From Karstenula rhodostoma CBS 690.94 (lineage: Eukaryota > Ascomycota > Dothideomycetes > Pleosporales > Didymosphaeriaceae): DNA of 64,000 bases. Below, piece by piece: positions 25,691-36,521 of this stretch. The stretch covers positions 1,261,132-1,325,131 of the forward strand of contig MU001503.1 of NCBI GenBank assembly GCA_010093485.1, read 5' to 3'. Position 1 is the stretch's first letter; every line of letters starts with the position of its first letter. The notes under the pieces are model-generated. The model saw only the letters and a program-made list of their open reading frames with translations. It ran no database searches and was not told where the DNA came from. The translations under genes were made by a program, and so were the position numbers.

Positions 25691-28445
25691 AAGGTACTAA
25701 TAAAGAAGTATAGTAAATATAAGGTATAAGAGATATATATATAATATTAGACTATAAAGAAATAATATATAGAGTAGATATATAATATATTTATTATTTT
25801 TATACTTAAAATCTTAACCTATAATATATAGTAAGTAAATAAAATACTATATTATAGATATTCTTTTTATCTAAAAGCTAGATATAATTCTATATATCTA
25901 AAAGATTTAGAAGAAACTATATAATATATTATTTCTATATAGTTAGTACTATAGAAAAGGGAAGAGGGTATATTATAATTAGTATAGTATACTAAGCTAT
26001 TAGTATTATAGAATATTAAAATTTAACTATAGAGTAGATAGTATTCTAAGTATTATTATTAATAGTATAGATAGTATTCTAAGTATTATTATTAATACTA
26101 AGATATTAATATCTAGAAGTATAACTAATATATTTTAGTATAATACTATTAATATTAACTTTATAATTAATATATTAAATTTAAATACCTACTATTAATA
26201 ACTACTATCTATTTCTTCTAGTAAAAGACTCTTTTAGAAAAAGATACTTATTTATATAAGTCTATATTATATATAGAAGTCTATTATAGTTACTTCCTTT
26301 TATTATATATATACTACTATATTTATTACTTAAATACCTCTATAGTTATTATCTAAATACTACTCTATATACTACTCTTCTTTTATTACTTATATATATC
26401 TATACTTACTAGCCTACTATTTAAATACCTCCCGCTTACTAGTCTACTACTTAAATACCTCCTAATTACTAGCCTACTACTTAAATACCTATACTTAATT
26501 TCCTAATAAGACTAACCTATTTATATAATAGTAAAATAATAAAGTACCCCTAAATAAATTCTATTTATTATAACTTATTTTAGTATATATTAATAGTAAT
26601 TTTATTTTAATAATAGTACTACTTTATATAAACTTATAATATAGTCTATATATTTAACTATATAGGGATATTAAATTAGGTTATAAGTAACCTCTCTACT
26701 AATAAGCCCTTACCTATACTTTCTATTAATAGAAAGCTTTCTTATAAGTTATATTAAGTAGTACCTATATTATTATAATACTAATCTAGGTATTCTAGTA
26801 GTTAAGATATACTATACTATTTTTTAGTTACTTTATAAACTCTCTATTATATTATAAGCCCTCTATTTAAGTCTTTACTATATTAGTATACTAGAAAATC
26901 TACTAATATATATTTAAGTATAACTTTAATAGATAGTCCTTAGTATATTACTCTCTCTATCTACTATTACTACCCTATATATTCTTTATTAACTATAACT
27001 ATTTTATAAGCTCTATACTAGTTATTACTATATTAAATATACTTTCTCTTAATATCTTATAAGCTCTCTACTATCTTACTACCTCTCTATTATTATAAAG
27101 CTTTCCTATAATTATTACTATATTAAATAAACTTTTTCCCTATATCTATAAAAGCTTCTAGGCTACTATTAAATACTCCCTCTATATCTAATTAAGTAGA
27201 TAGCTAAGCCTAATTAGATAATTTACTATTTATTACTATATTCTCTTCTTCTTATTATATAGGCTAGCTTAGTACTTTTTAGACTATATATAAGGTAATA
27301 TCTCTATTAATTCTATACTCTCTTTAGATAACTACTTTTTAATTAACTACCTCTAATTAATTAGTTCTTTTTTTTTTAGTTAGCTAGCTCTACTCCCTCT
27401 AGCTAACTATTTTATTATCTAAGTATTATAGACTTTTCTTTTACCTTTAGTTTAGTCTTACCTATTTAGGAGTCTAGGGTTTATATAATACTATTAGTAA
27501 ACTAGTTTATATAAAACTTTATAATATTTCTAGCTTATTATCTTTTCCCTTTATATCTATTAACTATATAGTGTCTTATATAACTTATAATTTATATATA
27601 ATACTACCTACTATCTAGCTTATAATCTAGTTATAAAAAAATATATACCTACCCTCTATTTAGCTTATAATTTAATTATAGTAAAATATATACCTAGGAT
27701 TTTAACTAAGGATTAAGATCTAGAATTAAAACCTAGGATTAGTACTATTAATTAATATTATTAATATTATTAATATTATTAAATATAGTTTCTATAGACT
27801 TCTAATCTATTTATAGTTTCTATAGGCTTCTAATTTATCTATAGTTTCTTTAGATATTAGTCTTATTAATTTAGCTTACTAGTTATAGTACTAAAAGGTA
27901 TCTATAGGTAATTTAATATTAGTAGTTACTTTAGTAGCTAATAGAGCTTTATATAAAGCTTAACTAGTAATATTTAATCTTATAAAGATAATTTAAATAT
28001 TAGTAATATACTAGTTATTATTATTTATATATAGAGCTATTATTATTAAGAAATCTTTACTATAGTAAAAGGTTTTATATTCTTTAGAACCCCCTCTATT
28101 CTATAGTTATAGGTATAAATAGTAAAGTAATTAGATTATAAAACTTTTATAGCCTATCTTTAAGTCTCTATATAAGTAAGCTAAGCTAGGCCCTCCCCTA
28201 TAAGTATATAGGTTAATAAGAGGTTACTTAGTACTACTTTAGTAAATTTAAGTTATATCTAGAGATTTATTACTTATTAGTAATACTAGTATTACTAGCT
28301 TATTAAAGAGCTTAAATAAAAGCTCTTTATAGTAATTAACTATATAAAGTAGAGGGTAAAGGTTATAGAAATAATAGAAAGTATAGAGGTAGATCTTTAT
28401 CCTTTAGTATATAAAGGGCCTTTATTATTATTCTATTATTTTTAA
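25691..28445. other. Unassigned RIP debris
   Basis: AT-rich sequence without a frame. Short repeated phrases (TACTTAAATACCTC near 26320-26490, repeated about five times with 40-75 bp spacing) indicate another decayed minisatellite. Near 27,745-27,785 there is a run of ATT/AAT triplets. I could assign nothing else. Confidence 0.4.
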
Positions 28446-28967
28446 GTCTATATTATATTATATAGTAGATTACTTATATATTCTATATTAATATTTCTTT
28501 ACTTACTAATTATTAATATTAGTATAGGGCTACCCTATATATAGGAAACTAACTATATTAGTAAATACTTAGCTATATATATATAAAAGTACTTATATAT
28601 ATTAATATAATAATATAGTTTTAAGGTATAGAAATATATACTATTTACTATTATATCACTTACCTATATATATTAATTAGACTTAGTAAAAGTAAAGATA
28701 ATATAAGTCTATATTATATTATATAGTAGATTACTTATATATTTTATATTAATATTTCTTTCCTTACTAATAATTAGTATTAGTACAGGGCTACCCTATA
28801 TATAGGAAACTAACTATAATAGTAAATACTTAGCTATATATATATAAAAGTACTCTTATATATTAATATAATAATATAGTCTCTAGATATAGATATATAT
28901 ACTATTTACTATTATTTTACTTATCTATATAATTTAATTAGGCTTAGTATAAGTAAAATTAATACCT
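28446..28967. repeat. 261-bp tandem duplication
   Basis: Two adjacent copies begin GTCTATATTATATTATATAG at 28446 and 28707 and stay alignable for about 255 bp, including the shared GGGCTACCCTATATATAGG. Each carries rare surviving CA dinucleotides (ATCAC near 28655, TACAGG near 28783), so this pair was not mutated to saturation. Confidence 0.8.
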
Positions 28968-29269
28968 ATAATTATATAACTTTACTATTTTTTTTTTACT
29001 TTTTTTTTTATAAATTTTATACTCTAGTACTTATAATTATTTATAGTAGTATATATTACTTTTTATACTAGCCTCCTCCTCCTACTTACTATAATAGATA
29101 CCTACTCTATCTACCTACTATAGTCTTAAAAGGGGATATCCCTAAATTTAAAGATAGTTCTACTCTTATATAATAGGTAGTATAATAACCTATAGTATAA
29201 TAATCCTCCCTAGCTATAAAGGAAATAGCCTACCTAAGTAGTATAAACTAAGACTAAGGACTAGATACT

Positions 29270-29560
29270 AAACCTTATACTTATATAATTATTCTAAGCT
29301 CTACTAGCTACCCTAGAGGGCCTTATAAAGGGATACTCTTAAACCTAGCTTTAATTTATAATTATATAGTTATATTATAATTAATAATATCCTATTATAT
29401 AGATAATAAACCCCTATAATAAATAATAAACCTTATACTTATATACTTATTTTAAATTCTACTAGCTATTCTAGAGGGCCTTATAAGGGGATACCCCTAA
29501 ATCTAGTTTTAATCTATAATTATATAGTTATATTATAGCTAATAAGCCCTCTATATTCTA
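29270..29560. repeat. 158-bp direct duplication
   Basis: AAACCTTATACTTATATA occurs at 29270 and 29428, and both copies continue through CTAGAGGGCCTTATAA and TATAATTATATAGTTATATT. Origin unknown. The two copies are tandem with short divergent joints. Confidence 0.7.
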
Positions 29561-32500
29561 GATAAAAATTTATCTAGAATATAGTTAAGTTATACTATAT
29601 ATATATATAAGAGGGGTATTAGCTTATAAACTTTATTATTTATTTTTAAATATAGATAATTTTTTTAGTTTTATACTAGAAAGTATTTATATTTAGGGAT
29701 TTACTAATAGTTCTATCCTAATATACCTACTATAGGCTATTACTTATTTAGATATAAACTAATTCTAAAGGTAATATTAACTCTAGTTTCTTTAGTAGCT
29801 CTTTAAATATAGTTATTAGTTTATTTAGTTACTATAATAGCTATAAAAATCTAGACTTATAGTTTACTATATAATATTATATATAGGGTCTTTTAAATAT
29901 ATCTAGATAGTTTATATCTTAATTAACTTAGGTACTACTACCTTTTAGTAATAGATTAAGTTATTTAGTATATACTATTATAGTTTTAAGCTTTTAAAGC
30001 CTATAGTAGGTATCTAATAACTTAGTTTACTTATAGAATCTTTCCTTTATCTTTCTTTTAGTACCTATTAGTAAGTATTAATTATTAGAAGGACTAGTTT
30101 TAGTATTTTTAGATATTTATAGTTATAGTATATATTACTATATTAACTTAGGGCTTACCTATTAGAGTATCTAATATATTTAGATATCTAAAGGGTATAT
30201 ACTATATTATATTTAATTACTACCTTACTTTTTATAAATAGACTATATTTTACTTAACTACTAGTACTTTATTATTTAATTAGAAAAGAGATAAATATAT
30301 TATATATTTTTATTCTATTATTAGTTCTATACTAATAGTTACTATTAATATATAAATTTATAATAAAGAAGAATAGATAGTATATATAACTTATATACTA
30401 TATAAGTTAATAAGAAGTTAGGTTAAATATATATAAGCTTTTAGAGTTCTAGAATACTTAGTAGTATAACTACTTATATTATATAAATTATTATTTAGTA
30501 AGGTATATTTAGTATATATATATACTCTATCTTTATAGGCCTACTTTACTTTCTATATATACCTATAGTAGTAGCCTAATACTAATACTAATATAGATAA
30601 ATAACCTTTCTATATTATAGCTTACTCTTACTTATTAATATTAATACTATTATAGATTAGTATAATAGCTATACTTTACCCTATAGGGCTATACTAGATA
30701 GTACTAATAATAAACTAAATAAAAGATAGAAACTACTAGTATAAATATTCTTTTAGATATAGTAGGGGGTATAGTATTAGTTAGTAAATAAAGAAAAGAT
30801 ATTTTAAGCTTTACTACTATAAGAATATCCCTTTTAATAATCTAGAAAAAGTTATATATAAAAATTTTATACTAGCTATAAAAGCTAATAGACTTATAAA
30901 AAAGTAACTTAAAAAGAGTAATAGTAAAAAAGATAACTAGGATAAATATATTAATTTACTAATTTATAATAAGTTTTTAAAAAATAAGTAAGTATACTAA
31001 AACCTAATAAATAGATTAGATATAAGCTAGTATAGTAAGTATAATAAGCTATTTACTATATAGCCTAATAAAAATAAGTAATTATAATACTATAGCTAGT
31101 ATATAAAGGAACTAAAGTCTAGTAATTAATTATATCTTTCTATTTAATATAGAGGTATACTAAGTCTTTATAAGTTATTCCTATTTATAGTAGAGGGTAT
31201 TATATAAAGTAATCTAGAAATAATATAATATAAATATTAAAGAGTTAGTAAAAGCTATTCTTAGAAATTAAATACTTATTAATACTATAAAAGTAACCTA
31301 TTTTAACTACTACCTCTAGGGCTATATAATATATATAGAATAATATTATAATAATAGGGTATATAGTTTTTATAACTAGCCTTACTATTCTAAAGAGGTA
31401 GAATAGTAGTATAGATTATTTTAACCTATTACTTAGTTTTTTTATATATCTATAGTAGACTATCTTAGAAACTAGTTTAGTAGTCTATAGTAAGTACTAG
31501 AGCTCTAATATTATAAGGGTAGAGAGTTTTCTAATCTAAATAGATATATATATACTAATATCTATAATAGAGAGCTATTTAATTACTAGTATAAGAAGGG
31601 CCTATTTTATAATTATTACTATCTAGTTCTATATCTAACTATTAATAGTATTAGTTTAATATCTATAATAAAGAAGTATATAATAGTTATACTAGTAGTT
31701 TTTAATATATATAACCTTAAATTAATAATATATAAAAAACTAGATAATATACTAGTTATAATAATTATACTAAAAAGTATTTAATATAAGGCTATAAATA
31801 TATTTTTTAAACTACTTATTAATAAAATAAAACTTCTATATATAGGTATAGGGGATATACTAGATACTTATACTAATTAAATATTTATTTTAAAAGTTAA
31901 TATTACCTTAGTTATAGGTAATAGACCCGCTATTACCTAGATTATAGGGATAAAATAACTAAGTAATTCTAAATAATATTATTAATTATATATAATAGAA
32001 GGTACTTATATATAAGTTAGAACTAGATAGAAGTATTATTACTTTCCCTATACTAATAGATATAATATACTAATTAATAGTATAGATTATATAGAAACTA
32101 AAAGAACCCTTATATAAGTAATAATTATAGGCTAATATAATAAATTTATAATCTTATATAATAGTAGTCTATTTTATTAGTTATACTTATTTAATCTAGT
32201 AATAATATTCTTCTTATATAGCTTTCTAATTAATACTATATACTATATATATATAAATATTCTAAAGCTCCTCTATAGTATCTAGATTAGAGAGAAATTT
32301 AGTATAAGGGATTATCTATAAGAACTAAATAGAACTATAATAAATTAAATAGTAAATATAATAAAGTATTCTAAAAGAGATATTCCTATTATAGTTAGTA
32401 TTATATTAAGTAATATACTATACTAGAAAATATAGAAGTTAATAAAATAGTAAAGCTAGATTCTAATATATAGCCCTATAGTACTAAAGAATAAATTACT

Positions 32501-33269
32501 AAAAAATTACTACTAATATTTTATAAAGTACTAATAGCTATATTAGCTAGTTTTATAACTAGTAGTTACTAAAAAGTAGTATAAACTTATTACTATATTA
32601 GTAAAGGACTTTATATAGAAGTATAAGAACCTCTATTATAAATTTAACCCTATACTTATTAGTATATATATTATTTAAATCTACTATCTTCTTTATATTA
32701 CTAATAATATATAGGTATATAGACTATTTATATACTAGGTATAGTAGATACTAAAATAGTTTCTATAAATTATAAAAAGGAATATAAAATCCCCTTCTAA
32801 ACTCTATATTAGCTTAATAAATAATATAGTATTTTAGAAATAGATTTTAAACCTATTATAGTAAAATAATATAATAATATATCTATAAGGCTAACTAAGT
32901 AATATAGATAGCTATTTTTATAACCTATTTTTTAGACTACTACTAGTACCTATATAATATATAATTAATAATTTATATATAAGTATAGGTATTTATATAA
33001 TAGACTTATAATAGTATTATTAATATATTTTTAATAATAAGATAATAATATAAATACTAAGTATATAATAAAATAATATATATTATAATTTATATATTAC
33101 TTTTAAAGGGTATTTTAGAGTTATCTTTAGTATAATAGAGTACCTTATAAAGGATCTATAGGATAATATAAAGTAGGTATTAATTAGATTATAGAAATAT
33201 ATAAATATAGTTTAGTAAGAATACTTATAATAAATTATAAATAAACTAAAAGGATTATAAAAGTATATA
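29561..33269. other. Unassigned RIP debris
   Basis: About 3.7 kb of AT-rich sequence. The plus strand around 30,830-31,130 is Lys/Asn-rich and reads like a coding sequence peppered with TAA/TAG stops, so a second element may once have been here. No catalytic motif was recognised. Confidence 0.4.
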
Positions 33270-33680
33270 TAAATAAAAAATATATTAAGTAGTATTAAAA
33301 TAATATATAAGAGTAATTATATTAGAGGTATAACTAAGAAGTATATTATTAATAAAAAAGGATTTATTAATATATTAGATTACCTTACTAAAGACTCTAG
33401 TAAAGATACTAGTAAAAGTTCTAAAGATATTAAAAAGGTAAATATAAACCTTAATAAAGACTTTAATAAAAACTTTAATAAAGACTATAGTAATATTAAA
33501 AAGGTAGATATTACCTATAATAGGGACTTTAATAAAGGCCCTAATAAAGGCCCTAATAAAAACCCTAATAAAGGCCTTAGTAAAGATTCTAGTAAAGACC
33601 CTAATAAAAACCCTAATAAAGACTCTAGTAAAGATTTTAGTAAAGACTTTAATAAAGATTCTAATAAAATTAATAATTAG
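33270..33680 (+). pseudogene. Residual open frame with 12-bp (tetrapeptide) repeats
   Basis: In the frame that ends at the TAG 33678-33680, about 135 codons are open with no ATG. From 33389 onwards the sequence is a 12-bp tandem array encoding a tetrapeptide of the type (P/F/S)-(N/S)-K-(D/N/G), for example NKDFNKNFNKD and PNKGPNKNPNK. Codons such as AAT AAA GAC contain no CA or TG within the unit, so RIP cannot create stops there. That explains why the frame survived. The upstream part is Lys/Ile/Asn-rich without recognisable domains. I regard it as the C-terminal repeat tail of a dead transposon or host gene, not a working gene. Confidence 0.6.
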
Positions 33681-33705
33681 TACTATAATATTATATAATT
33701 AATTA

Positions 33706-33900
33706 GTATATAGTAGAGTTTTAGTCTTAGATCCTAGTACTAATAGTTAACTATTAGTACTATAATAAATATATATAATAAAGCTCTAGCCTTAGATTCT
33801 AGTACTAATAATTAATTATTAGTACTATAATAAATATATATAGTAGAGTTCTAGCTTTAAATCCTAGTATTAATAATTAACTATTAGTACTATACTAGAT
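33706..33900. repeat. 65-bp tandem repeat carrying a 26-bp palindrome
   Basis: Three units with a 65-bp period contain palindromes at 33736-33761, 33801-33826 and 33866-33891. The first two are perfect inverted repeats of 13+13 bp starting AGTACTAATA and ending TATTAGTACT; the third has two mismatched pairs. Spacers share a TAGAGTTCTAGCTTTA-like phrase. The position directly downstream of the tetrapeptide frame may mark a 3' end of a former element. Confidence 0.8.
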
Positions 33901-34213
33901 ATATATAGCTTTATAGCTTATAAATAAAATAAATTTTATAAAAATTTAAAAATATATAAAAATAAATTAAATATTTAAAGTAAATTTATATAAACTTATA
34001 ATATTTTTTAGGGGTACTAAGATAGGTATATTAAGTTACTATAATAGGGAAATTTAACTATACTATACTATATAAAAGGATATACTATTTAGGGAAATTT
34101 AAAAAATTAAAAATATACCCCTTTTAGGTGAACTTATTGGCCGTAGTGCACCCTGGATACATCAGTACAATCGCTCTCTCCTTCCCCTCTTCTGGATAAC
34201 ACTCACCTCAAAT

Positions 34214-34429
34214 CTACATATACGTCCTCCCACTCGGCGTCAGATCCCTTGCCTGCCTTCCATACTCGCGCAGGCCCTTTGCTTCCACTTTTTCAGCCCC
34301 GCCCCGCCGCAGTGCATACGAGTACCATGTCTTAAACGACTGCTTCTGCGAGGCAGTCGGGTACCGGATGCCCTTCGCGCGGTGGGCATTCAGGATCATG
34401 GTCTCGAGGGTGCGGGTCTGGGCAGGCAT
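34214..34429 (-). CDS. Small basic protein, unrecognised (71 aa)
   Basis: I do not recognise it. The frame runs from an ATG at 34429 (MPAQTRTLETMILNAHRAKG) to a TAG at 34214-34216, 71 residues rich in Arg, Ala and Lys. A longer form from an ATG at 34495 is possible but adds a stretch unlike protein. It has no signal peptide or membrane helix and could be mostly helical. It lies only about 90 bp from the right edge of the RIP block, on its normal-composition side. It may be a real small gene, the last exon of a longer one, or chance. Confidence 0.35.
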   Translation of the reverse strand: MPAQTRTLETMILNAHRAKGIRYPTASQKQSFKTWYSYALRRGGAEKVEAKGLREYGRQARDLTPSGRTYM

Positions 34430-36521
34430 GGTGGTGGCTGAGGGTGATAGTACGTACGAGGCTGATGTCTTTAGGGTTGCAGGTCTCAAAGCCAATGTGA
34501 TTTTATATTATGTTGAAAGCGTGTTCAGTAGGAATGGAAACAGCACCCAACCCGCGGCATCCGACATACTTATCTTTCCTCCCCATCACCCGGCTCTCCG
34601 CATACACCTCCCCTATCATCCCTCAACCATACCACAGGTACGCAGCCCCCTCATTCTCAGCTGACGGCCGCGCACCCGCTCCAGTGCCATTCGCTACGTT
34701 TCTTACTTCTGTATCAGGGTATGCGCAACGGGCACATGTGCTTCCAACATCATTGGGTTGCTGTCGTAGCCAGACGCAATGGCGCACGCGAAGGTGAGGA
34801 GAAGTGGTCCCGCGGGAGCTCCCCATCGCTCCCGCGGGAAGGACTCCCCGCATGTGTATGATTTTTGGGGCTAGTGGTGTGGGATGGTGGTGATTGGTTG
34901 GTTGGTGCTGACGTTGGCGTGGACTATCGTCGTTGTCGGGCCGATATATTTATTTCTCATCTCAAACATCAATTCTAAGGATAGTATCCAAAATAGACTT
35001 CGTGATGCTTGACGGAGGCGACATTAATGAACTTGTTCGGGGATATCTGGAGCGCATTTAGCAAGACGGTAATCGTCGTTCGCCGTCAATTGAGGCTTAC
35101 CAGTGAAAGCCGGAATTTCTTCTCGATTTGCATTCTGCTGACGTTGGCGGGCAAGTGTATCTGCAGCGCGCTCCCTCCTCTGCCCGCGTTCTCTTGTGCG
35201 CTTTTCCCTTTCTAGCCGGCTAGCTTCCTGTGATTGAAGAGTTGTATCCACCGAGATGCCGGCCTTTATGCGATGCCGCTTGGTCCTTGTGCTTCTGCGT
35301 GATCGGGCAAGACTACAAGCCCCTCGCCCTGATCCGCAACCCCTGTCGTAGGGGCAATTTTCAGAAAGTTGGAGTTGCAACTCTCCAATTGCACATGTGC
35401 ATTAAACATGAGAGGGAAGCGCATACTACGGTGCATCGATAGCTGTGGGAGCTGCATAATATGAATCTTTCGATAGAGTTCAAACAACATATTCGCAGGG
35501 ATTCAGACCTCGGGAATGAAGTGATCCCGTGATATCCGGGCCTTCTGCTACATCGCGTCGACGCGATATTTTTGCGATCAGGGGTTTGCAGTTTTTGGAC
35601 TAACCTACAGAATTACCATCATCCATGTGCTGGTTACACAACTTGAGGAGAGGGTGAGGCACCCGCTGTAAACCTATATGAGTACGAAAAAATGGTGCAG
35701 CTTGGAACTGGCGCAAGTGGGAAATTGTCACAATACTCACTCCGTAGCGGGTTTGGGTGTTTTTCACCGAGAGAGCTGGAAGCCTAACGGCCTTGTAAGC
35801 ATTATATAAAACCCACGTGAGGGCGCTGATATCTTACCTAAATATTCCCAAGGCTAGTAACCATTATAAGCCTCCAAAAACACGTGCCGAAGCTCAAATA
35901 GGATTTCACCAATCTGAACGATGCCTCCAACGGGGCAGATAGGCGAGCCTGCTTATTCGCTCGCAGTCGTCGCACAAACAACTGTAAGAGCTTCCGTCCG
36001 TTTCATCTACTTCGCCCGATTCCGTGAAGTCACTCACAATATCATCCATATCACGCTCTTTATCTGAATTCAACGTCTGTTCTTCCTCTCTCCAGTCCTA
36101 CGTAAACTTATTCCATCCGGAAGCGGATGGCAGTTCTCCATAGGAAGCTCGTCCCAGCCGGGAGTGTTTTGCGTTCACGTCCACATCTGCGTCCCACTGG
36201 TAGCACGGGAAAAATAGTTATTGACGCAGATTTTAAACGGTAGGCGATCTACCTCAGACAAGCATTTGACTAGATTGGGTAGTACGCGGTGTTGTGAGAT
36301 AGTTGGATGATTGTGGTCATGTCAGTCGGTCCTGAATCGTGTGGACGCGACATCTTCGCGATCAGGACCTTACCGTTTTCGGACTAGGCCCAACCCACTT
36401 GGTCATCCACTCCCGCCCGTGTCACCTCCTGACAGCACCGCGATGCGTACCAAACCTACGTCGCATCCTTTTACATGTAAATCGCCGGATCGGTTGAAGA
36501 GCGAGTTCAAAATACTAGCTG
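34430..36521. other. Gene-poor spacer of about 2.1 kb
   Basis: No open frame here resembles a protein. Seen: a GC-rich hairpin at 34808-34839 (12-bp arms TCCCGCGGGAGC, 8-bp loop), and two diverged copies of a segment with GACGCGA(T/C)AT and TGCGATCAGG-type words at about 35551 and 36334. The last few hundred bases must hold the promoter of the following oxygenase gene. Confidence 0.5.

Larger units (their letters stand above)
5454..34126. repeat. 28.7-kb RIP-degraded AT-rich block of dead repeats
   Basis: Composition changes abruptly at both edges. Inside, CA, TG and CG dinucleotides are almost absent and TA is hugely over-represented, while CT, AG, CC and GG remain common. This is what complete CpA-to-TpA mutation on both strands would leave, the signature of repeat-induced point mutation (RIP), known in many Pezizomycotina. 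The block has no ATG-initiated frame of useful length, because every ATG is an ATA and every CAA, CAG and TGG codon has become a stop. It contains a Copia-type retrotransposon and several tandem arrays listed separately; the rest is unassigned repeat debris. The words TTTCCCTA (5454) and TAGGGAAA (34045 and 34090) sit at opposite edges in inverted orientation. Confidence 0.9.

Noticed and set aside
33706..33900. CRISPR-like array of palindromic repeats
   Set aside because: The repeats are separated by similar, not unique, spacers. There are no cas genes, and the context is a eukaryotic RIP block.
5454..34126. Inserted mitochondrial DNA as the source of AT richness
   Set aside because: Mitochondrial DNA would keep ordinary CA and TG frequencies and show rRNA, tRNA or cox/nad-like frames. 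None are seen, and the dinucleotide pattern is that of RIP.
34623..34853. 76-codon minus-strand frame over the GC hairpin
   Set aside because: Composition is explained by the GC-rich inverted repeat. No protein-like pattern.
35009..35490. Several 68-118-codon frames on both strands
   Set aside because: They are mutually overlapping, low in protein character and lack any homology I recognise.
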